A stretch of DNA of 44,331 nucleotides from Candidatus Omnitrophota bacterium (GTDB lineage Bacteria > Omnitrophota > Gorgyraeia > Gygaellales > Profunditerraquicolaceae): contig JACQXK010000121.1 in the NCBI GenBank assembly GCA_016208765.1, forward strand, positions 1-44,331. Direction: 5' to 3'. The notes beneath the pieces were generated by a model. It searched no databases. It had not been told where the DNA came from and saw only the letters and a program-made list of their open reading frames with translations. Positions 24,992 to 32,458 of this stretch are shown here, piece after piece (the stretch's first letter is position 1; each line of letters begins with the position of its first letter). The position numbers and the translations under genes were made by a program.

Positions 24992-26353
24992 ATGTTTTCC
25001 AAAATTCTGATTGCTAACCGGGGCGAAATAGCCCTAAGAATAATACGAGCATGCCGTGAGCTTGGAATACGCACGGTAGCTGTGTTTTCTGAAGCTGATC
25101 ATAGCTCCCTCCATGTGCGCTTTGCCGATGAGGCTATTTGCATCGGGCAAGCAGCGAGCTCTAATAGTTATCTCAATATTCCGGCAATAATAAGCGCTGC
25201 AGAGATTACAGACGTGGAAGCAATTCACCCTGGATATGGTTTCCTGGCTGAAAATGCCCATTTTGCAGAAATTTGCGAATCATGCAAAATTACCTTTATC
25301 GGGCCGACTCCGGAAAATATCCGCCTGATGGGCGATAAAATGGCAGCACGCACTAATATGAAAAAAGCAGGCCTTCCGATTGTGCCCGGAAGCCCCGGAG
25401 TAGTTAAAGCTAAAGACGAAGCGCTAAAATTAGCAAAACAAATAGGTTATCCTGTAATTATAAAAGCTGCTGCGGGTGGCGGAGGAAAGGGCATGCGCAT
25501 CTGTCACAATGACCTGACACTGGTATCCAGCTTAATGACCGCACAGGCTGAGGCAGAAGCAAATTTTGGCAATGCAAACTGTTACATAGAAAAATATATT
25601 GAAGCTCCGCGGCATATTGAAATTCAACTCCTTGCCGATAAGTTCGGCCAAACTGTTTATTTAGGCGAAAGAGACTGCAGCATCCAAAGGAGGCACCAGA
25701 AACTTTTAGAAGAATCCCCTTCCCCTGTGATTGATGCTAAGCTGCGTAAACGCCTCGGAGAGACAGCTGTACGCGGAATAAAAGCATTCAATTACGTAAG
25801 CGCCGGGACCATAGAATTTTTACTTGATAAATACAACAATTTTTATTTTATGGAAATGAACACCCGAATTCAGGTAGAACACCCGGTTACTGAAATGGTC
25901 ACCGGGATTGACCTGATAAAAGAGCAGATTCGTATTGCTGCCGGCGAAAAATTAAAAGTCCAGCAGGATAATATTCATATCAAAGGCGCTGCCATAGAAT
26001 GCCGTATCAATGCCGAAGACTACGAAAATAATTTTATGCCTTCTCCAGGAAAGATTGAAACCCTCAACCTGCCCGGAGGCCCAAACATACGAGTTGACAC
26101 GCATATTTATCAGGGATATACAATTTCCCCTTACTATGATTCATTAGTTGCCAAAGTCATTGCCTACGGTAACAACCGGCAGGAAGCAATTAAAACAATG
26201 CACCGCGCGCTCAATGAATTCCATGTCTCGCCAATCAAAACCACAATTCCTTTCCATATTAAACTGCTGGAAAACCCGCTTTTCTTAAAAGGAGAAATTT
26301 CTACACATTTCGTTCAGGAAATGCTCAGAGAAGAATCAAAAGGAGAGGCATAA
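24992..26353 (+). CDS. accC: Biotin carboxylase subunit of acetyl-CoA carboxylase
   Basis: A 453-aa ATP-grasp enzyme of standard length. It opens [20 protein letters not shown] and contains the glycine-rich ATP loop [13 protein letters not shown], the [16 protein letters not shown] segment, and [20 protein letters not shown] with metal- and bicarbonate-binding residues. It carboxylates biotin on AccB. The carboxyltransferase genes accA and accD are not in the window. The stop overlaps the Asp23 start. Confidence 0.95.
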   Translation: MFSKILIANRGEIALRIIRACRELGIRTVAVFSEADHSSLHVRFADEAICIGQAASSNSYLNIPAIISAAEITDVEAIHPGYGFLAENAHFAEICESCKITFIGPTPENIRLMGDKMAARTNMKKAGLPIVPGSPGVVKAKDEALKLAKQIGYPVIIKAAAGGGGKGMRICHNDLTLVSSLMTAQAEAEANFGNANCYIEKYIEAPRHIEIQLLADKFGQTVYLGERDCSIQRRHQKLLEESPSPVIDAKLRKRLGETAVRGIKAFNYVSAGTIEFLLDKYNNFYFMEMNTRIQVEHPVTEMVTGIDLIKEQIRIAAGEKLKVQQDNIHIKGAAIECRINAEDYENNFMPSPGKIETLNLPGGPNIRVDTHIYQGYTISPYYDSLVAKVIAYGNNRQEAIKTMHRALNEFHVSPIKTTIPFHIKLLENPLFLKGEISTHFVQEMLREESKGEA

Positions 26354-26706
26354 TGGAAACAGAAGGATCCCGCACAGATTTAGGAAGTATCAAGATCCAT
26401 AAGAATGTAATTGCCTCAATCTCATCATTGGCTGCAATTGAGATTGAAGGCGTGAAAAGAATCGGCGGTAACTTTAAAAGCGTGCTTTTAGAGTTAGCCG
26501 GTAAAAAAAATTTAGCGGCCATTCATGTTGAAATAAATAAAAACGAAGAAGTTAAGGTTGATGTTCCGCTTGTGATCAGATACGGTTTTAATATCCCTGA
26601 AGTTGCAAACAAAGTTCAGGAGAATGTGCGTAACGCCCTTGAAAAAATGACCAATCTTTCAGTAAAAGACATTAATATCAGCGTGCAGGGAATTGAAAGG
26701 GGGTAA
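26353..26706 (+). CDS. Asp23/Gls24 family envelope stress protein
   Basis: A 117-aa member of the Asp23/Gls24 family (DUF322). Typical pattern: IKIHKNVIASISSLAAIEIEGV, then VDVPLVIRYGFNIPEVANKVQENVRNALEKMT and the ending VKDINISVQGI. In Gram-positive bacteria Asp23 is tethered under the membrane by AmaP and linked to cell-wall stress. Here the following gene is AmaP-like, so the pair is kept in an apparent diderm. It follows accC directly, as in many Firmicutes. Confidence 0.88.
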   Translation: METEGSRTDLGSIKIHKNVIASISSLAAIEIEGVKRIGGNFKSVLLELAGKKNLAAIHVEINKNEEVKVDVPLVIRYGFNIPEVANKVQENVRNALEKMTNLSVKDINISVQGIERG

Positions 26707-26708
26707 AA

Positions 26709-27314
26709 ATGCGTTTTTTCACAGTGATAGGGGTTTTATTTTATGCCGCAATTATTATTTTAATTGGTTTGGTATTTATTGTTTTTGCCCTGAATTTATT
26801 AAATCCTACTGACATCAGTTCATTCCTTGGTTTAATTCAATCAAATCTTAATTCACGGCTAATTACAGGATTATCAGGGATATTGCTCATTTTGATCAGC
26901 TTTTCTTTTGCGCAGTTGATCCTTGGCCGTTTCCAGAGAGAAAAAACCATTGCTTTTACAACATCCTCAGGACAAGTAACCATCGCCCTTTCTGCTGTTG
27001 AGGATTTAATTAAAAGAATTGCGGGGGTCTTACCAGAAATCAAAGAATTGCGCCCTGATGTCATTGCTACAAAAAAAGGAATTATTGTTGATTTACGGGT
27101 TGTGTTAAGATCAGAAGCAAATATCCCTGACCTGACAGAACGTTTACAGGAAATTACCAAGAATAAAATCCAGGAAGTTCTTGGCATTGAAGAACAGATC
27201 ATTATTAAGATTCATGTAGCCAAAATTATTTCACACGAAGATAAAGATAAAAAACGGAGAGAACCTGAAAAAGAACAACCAAACATGCCGTTTGGCGGAT
27301 ACAACAGAAGTTAA
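26709..27314 (+). CDS. AmaP-like alkaline shock response membrane anchor
   Basis: A 201-aa protein with two N-terminal membrane spans (about 5-28 and 50-73) and a cytoplasmic Asp23-like domain (about 85-180), including TSSGQVTIALSAVEDLIKRI and a KIHVAKI ending. The tail is Lys/Glu-rich. It starts 2 nt after the Asp23 gene, so membrane tethering of that protein is the likely role. Confidence 0.85.
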   Translation: MRFFTVIGVLFYAAIIILIGLVFIVFALNLLNPTDISSFLGLIQSNLNSRLITGLSGILLILISFSFAQLILGRFQREKTIAFTTSSGQVTIALSAVEDLIKRIAGVLPEIKELRPDVIATKKGIIVDLRVVLRSEANIPDLTERLQEITKNKIQEVLGIEEQIIIKIHVAKIISHEDKDKKRREPEKEQPNMPFGGYNRS

Positions 27315-27339
27315 AGAAATCAAATAGGAGGAAACAAGA

Positions 27340-28371
27340 ATGGCGAAGATAGGGATACTTACTGGCGGAGGAGATTGTCCTGGGCTAAACCCTGTAATCA
27401 GAGCAGTGGTAAGAAAAGCTCATCTTGAAGGTTATGATGTTATAGGAATCAAGAATGGCTGGAAGGGCTTGGTGGAAAATGACACCATTGAATTGAATTT
27501 AGATTCAGTTTCCGGTATCTTGCCAAAGGGAGGAACAATTTTAGGCACAAGCCGCACTAATCCTTATAAAAAAGAAGGCGACTTGCAGAAGGTGAAAGAT
27601 AATTTTAAGAAAATCGGTTTAGATGCGCTTGTCGCAGTAGGCGGGGAAGATACATTAGGCGTCGCATCAAGATTGACTAAAGACGGAATTACAAATATAG
27701 TCGGAGTACCTAAAACTATTGACAATGATCTTTCAGCTACTGACTATACCTTTGGTTTTGATACAGCATTAAACATTGCAACAGAATGTATAGATCGCCT
27801 GCACAGCACCGCTGAAAGCCATCATCGTGTCATTGTGGCTGAAATAATGGGAAGGCATGCGGGATGGATTGCTCTTGAAGCAGGCATAGCCGGAGGAGCC
27901 GATGTAATCTTGATCCCGGAAATCCCGATAAATATAGAAGAGGTATGCGAAATTATAAAAAAACGGCACTCAAGAGGAAAAACCTTTAGCATCGTGGCTG
28001 TTGCAGAGGGCGCTCATTTTGCAAAAAGCGAATTAGTTACTCAGGAACAAAAGCTTGATGCATTTGGTCATGTCAGGCTCGGAGGCATAGGAGAAACCCT
28101 TGGGGAGGAAATTGAAAAACGCACAGGATTTGAAACCCGGGTAAGCGTATTAGGGCATATTCAAAGAGGAGGGTCACCAACTGCGTTTGACAGGGTTTTA
28201 GGAACACGTTTTGGAGTAAAGGCCGTAGAGTTGGTGAAAAATAAAAAATTCGGAAGAATGGTTGCGTTATCCGGAGTAAAAATAATTGACGTAGCTCTTG
28301 AAGAAGCAGTAAAAGCTTTAAAAACAGTAGATATGGAACTTTACGAAGTTGCCAAAGTATTTTTTGGTTAA
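27340..28371 (+). CDS. pfkA: 6-phosphofructokinase with PPi-type active-site residues
   Basis: A 343-aa PFK-family enzyme for the fructose 6-phosphate to fructose 1,6-bisphosphate step. The N-terminal phosphoryl-donor loop is TGGGDCPGLNPVIRAV and the catalytic base is D128 in PKTIDND. At the two diagnostic positions the sequence has D104 (GGEDT; E. coli ATP enzyme has Gly104) and K125 (PKTIDND; E. coli has PGTIDND). Asp plus Lys is the pattern of PPi-dependent PFKs, so a reversible PPi enzyme is predicted. The later AEIMGRHAGWIALEAGIAGGAD is conserved. It has a strong AGGAGG site and stands slightly apart from the Asp23 pair. Confidence 0.9.
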   Translation: MAKIGILTGGGDCPGLNPVIRAVVRKAHLEGYDVIGIKNGWKGLVENDTIELNLDSVSGILPKGGTILGTSRTNPYKKEGDLQKVKDNFKKIGLDALVAVGGEDTLGVASRLTKDGITNIVGVPKTIDNDLSATDYTFGFDTALNIATECIDRLHSTAESHHRVIVAEIMGRHAGWIALEAGIAGGADVILIPEIPINIEEVCEIIKKRHSRGKTFSIVAVAEGAHFAKSELVTQEQKLDAFGHVRLGGIGETLGEEIEKRTGFETRVSVLGHIQRGGSPTAFDRVLGTRFGVKAVELVKNKKFGRMVALSGVKIIDVALEEAVKALKTVDMELYEVAKVFFG

Positions 28372-28394
28372 TTAGCCCAACCCAAGAGGTCAAG

Positions 28395-28973
28395 ATGAGG
28401 GACAGAATTAAAGATATTCTGTTAGAAAGCATCCAGGTCAAGGAAGAATTAATCCGCACCTCTATCGGCCAAATCAAAGAAATTGCCGATTTGCTGATTG
28501 AGAGCCTGAAAAAAGGCGGGAAGATCATTCTTTTCGGTAATGGCGGTTCAGCAAGTGACGCCCAGCATATTGCAGCAGAATTCATCGGAAGATTTAAAAA
28601 GGACAGGACTGCCCTGGCAGCGATCTCTCTGACAGTAAACACTTCGGTTTTAACAAGCCTGGCCAATGATTACGGTTATGAAGTTGTTTTTTCAAAACAA
28701 ATTGAGGCTTTGGGGAAAAAGAATGATATTGTTATCGGTATATCCACCAGCGGTAAGGCAAAAAATGTAAATTTTGGTTTACGCCAAGCCAAGAAAATGG
28801 GTTTGAAATCTATTGCCTTTACAGGGTGTGATGGAGCAGATGCAGCAAAGATCGCTGATACCGCGTTTATCGTGCCATCTTTGGTTACAGCCAGGATACA
28901 AGAAGCCCATATAACTGTGGGGCACATCATTTGTGAACTTGTGGAGCAAGAACTTTGCCAGGAACAAAAATAA
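28395..28973 (+). CDS. gmhA: Sedoheptulose 7-phosphate isomerase
   Basis: A 192-aa SIS-domain isomerase making D-glycero-D-manno-heptose 7-phosphate, the first step to ADP-heptose for LPS core. The signature FGNGGSASDAQHIAAEFIGRF holds the substrate-binding Ser and His, and GISTSGKAKNV is the second phosphate loop. The C-terminal ARIQEAHITVGHIICELVE carries the catalytic Glu and His. The next gene, overlapping by 19 nt, is the heptose adenylyltransferase. Confidence 0.93.
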   Translation: MRDRIKDILLESIQVKEELIRTSIGQIKEIADLLIESLKKGGKIILFGNGGSASDAQHIAAEFIGRFKKDRTALAAISLTVNTSVLTSLANDYGYEVVFSKQIEALGKKNDIVIGISTSGKAKNVNFGLRQAKKMGLKSIAFTGCDGADAAKIADTAFIVPSLVTARIQEAHITVGHIICELVEQELCQEQK

Positions 28974-29440
28974 AACCTTTATCTAAATTAGAAAAAATCG
29001 CAGCTTCCTTAAGAAAAAAAGGGAAGAAAATAGTTTTTACTAACGGCTGCTTTGACATCCTGCATTACGGGCATGTAATGTATTTGGAAAGAGCAAAGAA
29101 GAGCGGAGATATCCTGATCGTCGGAGTTAATTCAGATTCTTCAATCAGAAAGATAAAAGGCAAACTCAGGCCGATTGTAAATGAGAATGACCGGATCCGG
29201 GTTATTTCCGGCCTTCAAAGCGTAGATTATGCGGTGCTGTTTAAAGAAAACACTCCATTAAATTTAATTACGGCAATTAAACCCGATGTTCTGGTTAAAG
29301 GCGCTGATTGGTCAAAGAACAATATTGTAGGAGCAGATTTTATCAAAAGCTACGGTGGAAAGATTAAAACCATCAACTTGGCAAAAGGGCGTTCAACAAG
29401 CAGTATAATTGAAAAAATTGGCAAATTATACCGACAATAA
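28955..29440 (+). CDS. hldE: Heptose 1-phosphate adenylyltransferase (HldE C-terminal type)
   Basis: A 161-aa nucleotidyltransferase that adenylates heptose 1-phosphate. Motifs are FTNGCFDILHYGHVMYLERAKK with the HxGH site, VGVNSDSSIRKIKG, and the C-terminal KGRSTSSIIEKI (ISSTxxI-like). It is the stand-alone form; E. coli HldE also has an N-terminal kinase domain, which is absent here. The start is TTG at 28955, inside the end of gmhA, because no ATG or GTG precedes the first motif. Heptose kinase and GmhB are not seen nearby. Related cytidylyltransferases share the fold, but the gmhA neighbour favours heptose. Confidence 0.88.
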   Translation: MPGTKIKPLSKLEKIAASLRKKGKKIVFTNGCFDILHYGHVMYLERAKKSGDILIVGVNSDSSIRKIKGKLRPIVNENDRIRVISGLQSVDYAVLFKENTPLNLITAIKPDVLVKGADWSKNNIVGADFIKSYGGKIKTINLAKGRSTSSIIEKIGKLYRQ

Positions 29441-29861
29441 TAAAATAAACAGGATAATTGACGCAAACATTAATCGCACAAAAGAAGGGCTTCGTGTCTG
29501 CGAAGAGATCGCCCGGTTTATTTTAAGTGACCGTACTTTAACTGCCGGGTTTAAAGAGATACGGCATAAAATAACCTCAGAGGTAAAAAAACTTTTTTTA
29601 ACCAAAGAATTGCTTGCGGCAAGAGAAAGCAGATTTGATGCCGGAAGGAATATCCAGGCAAATGAACTGAACAGAAGAAACCTTTCTGATATTTTCTTAG
29701 CCAATATTCAAAGGGTCAAGGAATCAATCAGGGTGCTTGAAGAATTCAGCAAGCTAACCTCCAAAAAAAGCGCATTGAAGTTTAAAAAGATGCGTTATAA
29801 CATATATGAAATTGAGAAAAAGGCTCTTAGAAAAATCGCGGCTTTACGTAATCTTAGATAA
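29409..29861 (+). CDS. thiD2: ThiD2-like hydroxymethylpyrimidine phosphate kinase
   Basis: A 150-aa all-helical protein whose RIIDANINRTKEGLRVCEEIARF and RVKESIRVLEEFSKL match the ThiD2 domain, usually found fused to the N-terminus of ThiE in cyanobacteria and others. ThiD2 is a kinase for HMP phosphate, unrelated to ThiD. Here it is a separate gene whose 3' end overlaps thiE by 56 nt in another frame. No ATG fits; TTG at 29409 (or 29418) is the likely start, inside the hldE gene. The order thiD2-thiE-thiC covers HMP formation, phosphorylation and coupling. The family name is from memory and worth an HMM check. Confidence 0.75.
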   Translation: MKKLANYTDNNKINRIIDANINRTKEGLRVCEEIARFILSDRTLTAGFKEIRHKITSEVKKLFLTKELLAARESRFDAGRNIQANELNRRNLSDIFLANIQRVKESIRVLEEFSKLTSKKSALKFKKMRYNIYEIEKKALRKIAALRNLR

Positions 29862-30444
29862 AAAATTACTGAATAAATTTAGCTTGAAAGATACGGTAAA
29901 GAAACTGAGCAGCTCCAAAACTGATATAATCCAGCTCAGAGATAAATTCGCAAATAAGAAAACACTGCTTAAAGAAGCAGCAGAAACGCAAAGATTTTTA
30001 AACAAGACAAATACTCTTTTTATAATTAACGACCACATAGACATTGCAAAAATTGCTGATTGTGACGGGTTGCATCTGGGGCAAAGGGATTTATCATTAA
30101 AACTGGCACGTAAAATTTTAGGGCCAGATAAAATTATTGGAATTTCCTGCCACAATCTAAAACAAGCATTAAAAGCACAGAACGAAGGAGCAGACTACAT
30201 TGGTATCGGCCCGATTTTTAAAACAGCCACAAAGCCGGAATATGCGCCAATCGGACAAGAAATATTAAAAAAAGTAAACAAGAACATTAAAATCCCTTAT
30301 TTTGCAATCGGAGATATAAATATTAAAAATATTGAAACAGTTGTTAAAAAGGGTGCAAAAAGAATTGCAGTAGCAAGGGCCGTCTTAAAAACAAAGAATA
30401 TAAATAACGCTGTTAAGAATTTATCACAAAAATTACCTTCATGA
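29806..30444 (+). CDS. thiE: Thiamine-phosphate synthase
   Basis: A 212-aa TIM-barrel enzyme joining HMP-PP and thiazole phosphate. Motifs: DIIQLRDKFANKK, FIINDHIDIAKIADCDGLHLGQRDL with metal and pyrophosphate ligands, GISCHNLKQALKAQNEGADYIGIGPIF, and the ending AIGDINIKNIETVVKKGAKRIAV. The ATG at 29806 lies in the thiD2 gene; a downstream start such as TTG 29812 is possible, since the first residues are not conserved. The stop overlaps the thiC start by 4 nt. Confidence 0.92.
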   Translation: MKLRKRLLEKSRLYVILDKKLLNKFSLKDTVKKLSSSKTDIIQLRDKFANKKTLLKEAAETQRFLNKTNTLFIINDHIDIAKIADCDGLHLGQRDLSLKLARKILGPDKIIGISCHNLKQALKAQNEGADYIGIGPIFKTATKPEYAPIGQEILKKVNKNIKIPYFAIGDINIKNIETVVKKGAKRIAVARAVLKTKNINNAVKNLSQKLPS

Positions 30445-31724
30445 CACAGTTAGAAAACGCAAATAACAATACAACTACAAAATTAATGCGCAGCATTGCC
30501 AAAAATGAATCTGTTAATGCTGAATTTATACAGAAAAATATTAAAAACGGAAAGATAGTTATTCCGCTTAACAAAAATCATAAAATTTCTAAGCCTTGCG
30601 GAATAGGATCAGGGCTATCAACAAAAGTCAATGCCAATATCGGCACATCGCCTGATAAGGTAAACTTAAGCTTTGAATTAAAAAAACTTCAGACAGCCAT
30701 TGAAAACGGGGCCGATGCGGTTATGGATTTAAGCGTCGGAGGAAACCTCGCAAAAATCAGAAAAGAGGTTTTAAGGGCCTCATCAATTCCTGTGGGAACC
30801 GTACCAATATACGAAATTGCAGTTAATGCCCAGGAGAAAAACGGTAATTTTCTCAAATTCAGGAATACGGACGTCTTAAGTGTTTTAGAAGAACAAGCAA
30901 AGCAAGGTGTAGATTTTTTTACAATCCATGCCGGAGTTACAAAACAAAGCGTTGCCGCCTTGACAAAACAAGGCAGGATCTTAGGAATAGTTTCAAGAGG
31001 AGGGGCAATTCTGGCAGCCTGGATAAAACAAAATAATAAGGAAAATCCGTTTTACGAATATTTTGACCAAATTCTTGATATAGCCTATAATTATGACATT
31101 ACTCTAAGCTTAGGAGATGGATTGCGTCCGGGGTCAATACTTGACGCCACGGATGAAGCGCAAATAACAGAATTAAAAATACTCGGGGAACTTGCTAAAA
31201 GAGCAAGAAATAAAAATGTTCAAGTCATAATTGAAGGGCCCGGGCACGTTCCATTGGACCAGATCAAAAAAAACATAGAATTAGAGAAGAAATATTGTAA
31301 CTGTGCGCCTTTCTATGTCTTAGGGCCTTTAGTAACTGACGTAGCCTGCGGTTATGACCATATCAGTGGAGCAATCGGTGGAGCATTAGCCGCAAGTTAC
31401 GGAGCTGATTTTCTATGTTACGTTACAGCCTCGGAACATTTGAGGCATCCTTCAATTGAAGATGTAAAAGAAGGCGTGATTGCTTCACGTATTGCAGCAC
31501 ACGCTGCGGATTTGGTAAAAAATCGCAAAAAGGCCATTAAATGGGACCAAGAAATTTCAATTGCAAGAAGAAACCGTAATTGGAAAAAACAAATTGAACT
31601 TTCAATTGACCCGGCAAAAGCCAAGGCTTACAGACTTTCATCAAAACCGGATCTTTCTGATGTCTGCACGATGTGCGGGAAATATTGTTCTATTAAGCTA
31701 ACAGAAGAATGCTTGCGGGTGTAA
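30441..31724 (+). CDS. thiC: Phosphomethylpyrimidine synthase
   Basis: A 427-aa radical SAM enzyme converting aminoimidazole ribotide to HMP phosphate. The C-terminal cluster motif CTMCGKYCSIK (C-x2-C-x4-C) is complete. Conserved segments include NGADAVMDLSVGGNL, FFTIHAGVT, LGDGLRPGS, IEGPGHVPLDQ and CDHIS-like YDHISGAIGGALAASYGADFL. It is the short form without the long N-terminal domain seen in E. coli. Its last codons and stop lie inside tRNA-Gly. No TPP riboswitch is visible upstream; the gene is deep in the thi operon. Confidence 0.94.
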   Translation: MTQLENANNNTTTKLMRSIAKNESVNAEFIQKNIKNGKIVIPLNKNHKISKPCGIGSGLSTKVNANIGTSPDKVNLSFELKKLQTAIENGADAVMDLSVGGNLAKIRKEVLRASSIPVGTVPIYEIAVNAQEKNGNFLKFRNTDVLSVLEEQAKQGVDFFTIHAGVTKQSVAALTKQGRILGIVSRGGAILAAWIKQNNKENPFYEYFDQILDIAYNYDITLSLGDGLRPGSILDATDEAQITELKILGELAKRARNKNVQVIIEGPGHVPLDQIKKNIELEKKYCNCAPFYVLGPLVTDVACGYDHISGAIGGALAASYGADFLCYVTASEHLRHPSIEDVKEGVIASRIAAHAADLVKNRKKAIKWDQEISIARRNRNWKKQIELSIDPAKAKAYRLSSKPDLSDVCTMCGKYCSIKLTEECLRV

Positions 31725-31785
31725 TTCAGTGGTAGAATGACAGCTTCCCAAGCTGTATATGGCGGTTCGATTCCGCTCACCCGCT
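31715..31785 (+). tRNA. tRNA-Gly (anticodon CCC)
   Basis: A 71-nt cloverleaf: acceptor GCGGGTG pairs fully with CACCCGC, D arm ATTC/GAAT with GG in the loop, anticodon stem ACAGC/GCTGT around loop TTCCCAA (anticodon CCC), a 4-nt variable loop, and a T arm with TTCGATT. One G-U pair closes the T stem. CCA is not encoded. The first 10 nt overlap the end of thiC, including its TAA stop at 31722-31724, and the next gene starts 10 nt after the tRNA. Confidence 0.95.
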
Positions 31786-31795
31786 TAATATAAAG

Positions 31796-32458
31796 ATGAC
31801 AAATAAAAATATTTCTTTTCTTGTGTTGATGCTTCTTGTATTATCCGGCTGTGTCAGCGCGCCTATTGTTCAAAAACCTTCCACACCACCAATAACCTCT
31901 ATTCCCGGAATATACCACCGGGTGGAAAAAGGGCAGACCTTATGGAGGATCTCTAAAATTTACGATATTGACTTGGAAGAATTGGCTCAAATAAATAAAA
32001 TAAGCGACACGTCTTCCATTGAAATTGGACAGCTTATTTTTATACCGCATCGTAAACAGCAACAACCTGTACCGGTTGATACCGCCACTGATGATTTTAT
32101 TTGGCCTGTCCGGGGGAAGATCATCTCCGGTTTCGGTAAAATTTATAAGAACATGGTAAATAAAGGCATCAACATACGGCCAGAGAGCAACGATAATGTC
32201 GTAGCCTCCAGAAGCGGAAAAGTTGTTTTTTATGCAGAACACTTCGGGCCATTCGGGAAAACCGTAATCATCAACCACGGAGACGGTTTATCAACTGTTT
32301 ATGCCAGGAATAGCCAGGTTTTTATCAAAGCTGGCGATACCGTACAGAAGGGCTCTTTAATAGCAAAAACAGGGGCTGGCTATAACGATGATATTTACTT
32401 GCATTTTGAAGTCAGAAAAGGGCATGTGTCTCAAAATCCGTTATTCTATCTGCCATGA
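31796..32458 (+). CDS. NlpD-like LysM/LytM lipoprotein (degenerate M23 peptidase)
   Basis: A 220-aa predicted lipoprotein with lipobox LSGC (Cys19), one LysM domain (about 40-85, HRVEKGQTLWRISKIYDI) for peptidoglycan binding, and a LytM/M23 domain (about 100-220). The zinc-enzyme residues are mostly lost: Asn122 and Asn126 stand where active enzymes have His and Asp (NKGINI versus HKGID), YARN replaces YAH, and Tyr201-Leu-His203 replaces HLH. E. coli NlpD and EnvC show the same kind of degeneration and activate cell-splitting amidases, so that role is likely here. It starts just behind the tRNA and overlaps the ATPase gene by 4 nt. Confidence 0.87.
   Translation: MTNKNISFLVLMLLVLSGCVSAPIVQKPSTPPITSIPGIYHRVEKGQTLWRISKIYDIDLEELAQINKISDTSSIEIGQLIFIPHRKQQQPVPVDTATDDFIWPVRGKIISGFGKIYKNMVNKGINIRPESNDNVVASRSGKVVFYAEHFGPFGKTVIINHGDGLSTVYARNSQVFIKAGDTVQKGSLIAKTGAGYNDDIYLHFEVRKGHVSQNPLFYLP

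Noticed and set aside
28073-28666. A 197-codon open frame on the minus strand
   Set aside because: It spans the ends of two clearly coding plus-strand genes (phosphofructokinase and gmhA) and shows no motif.
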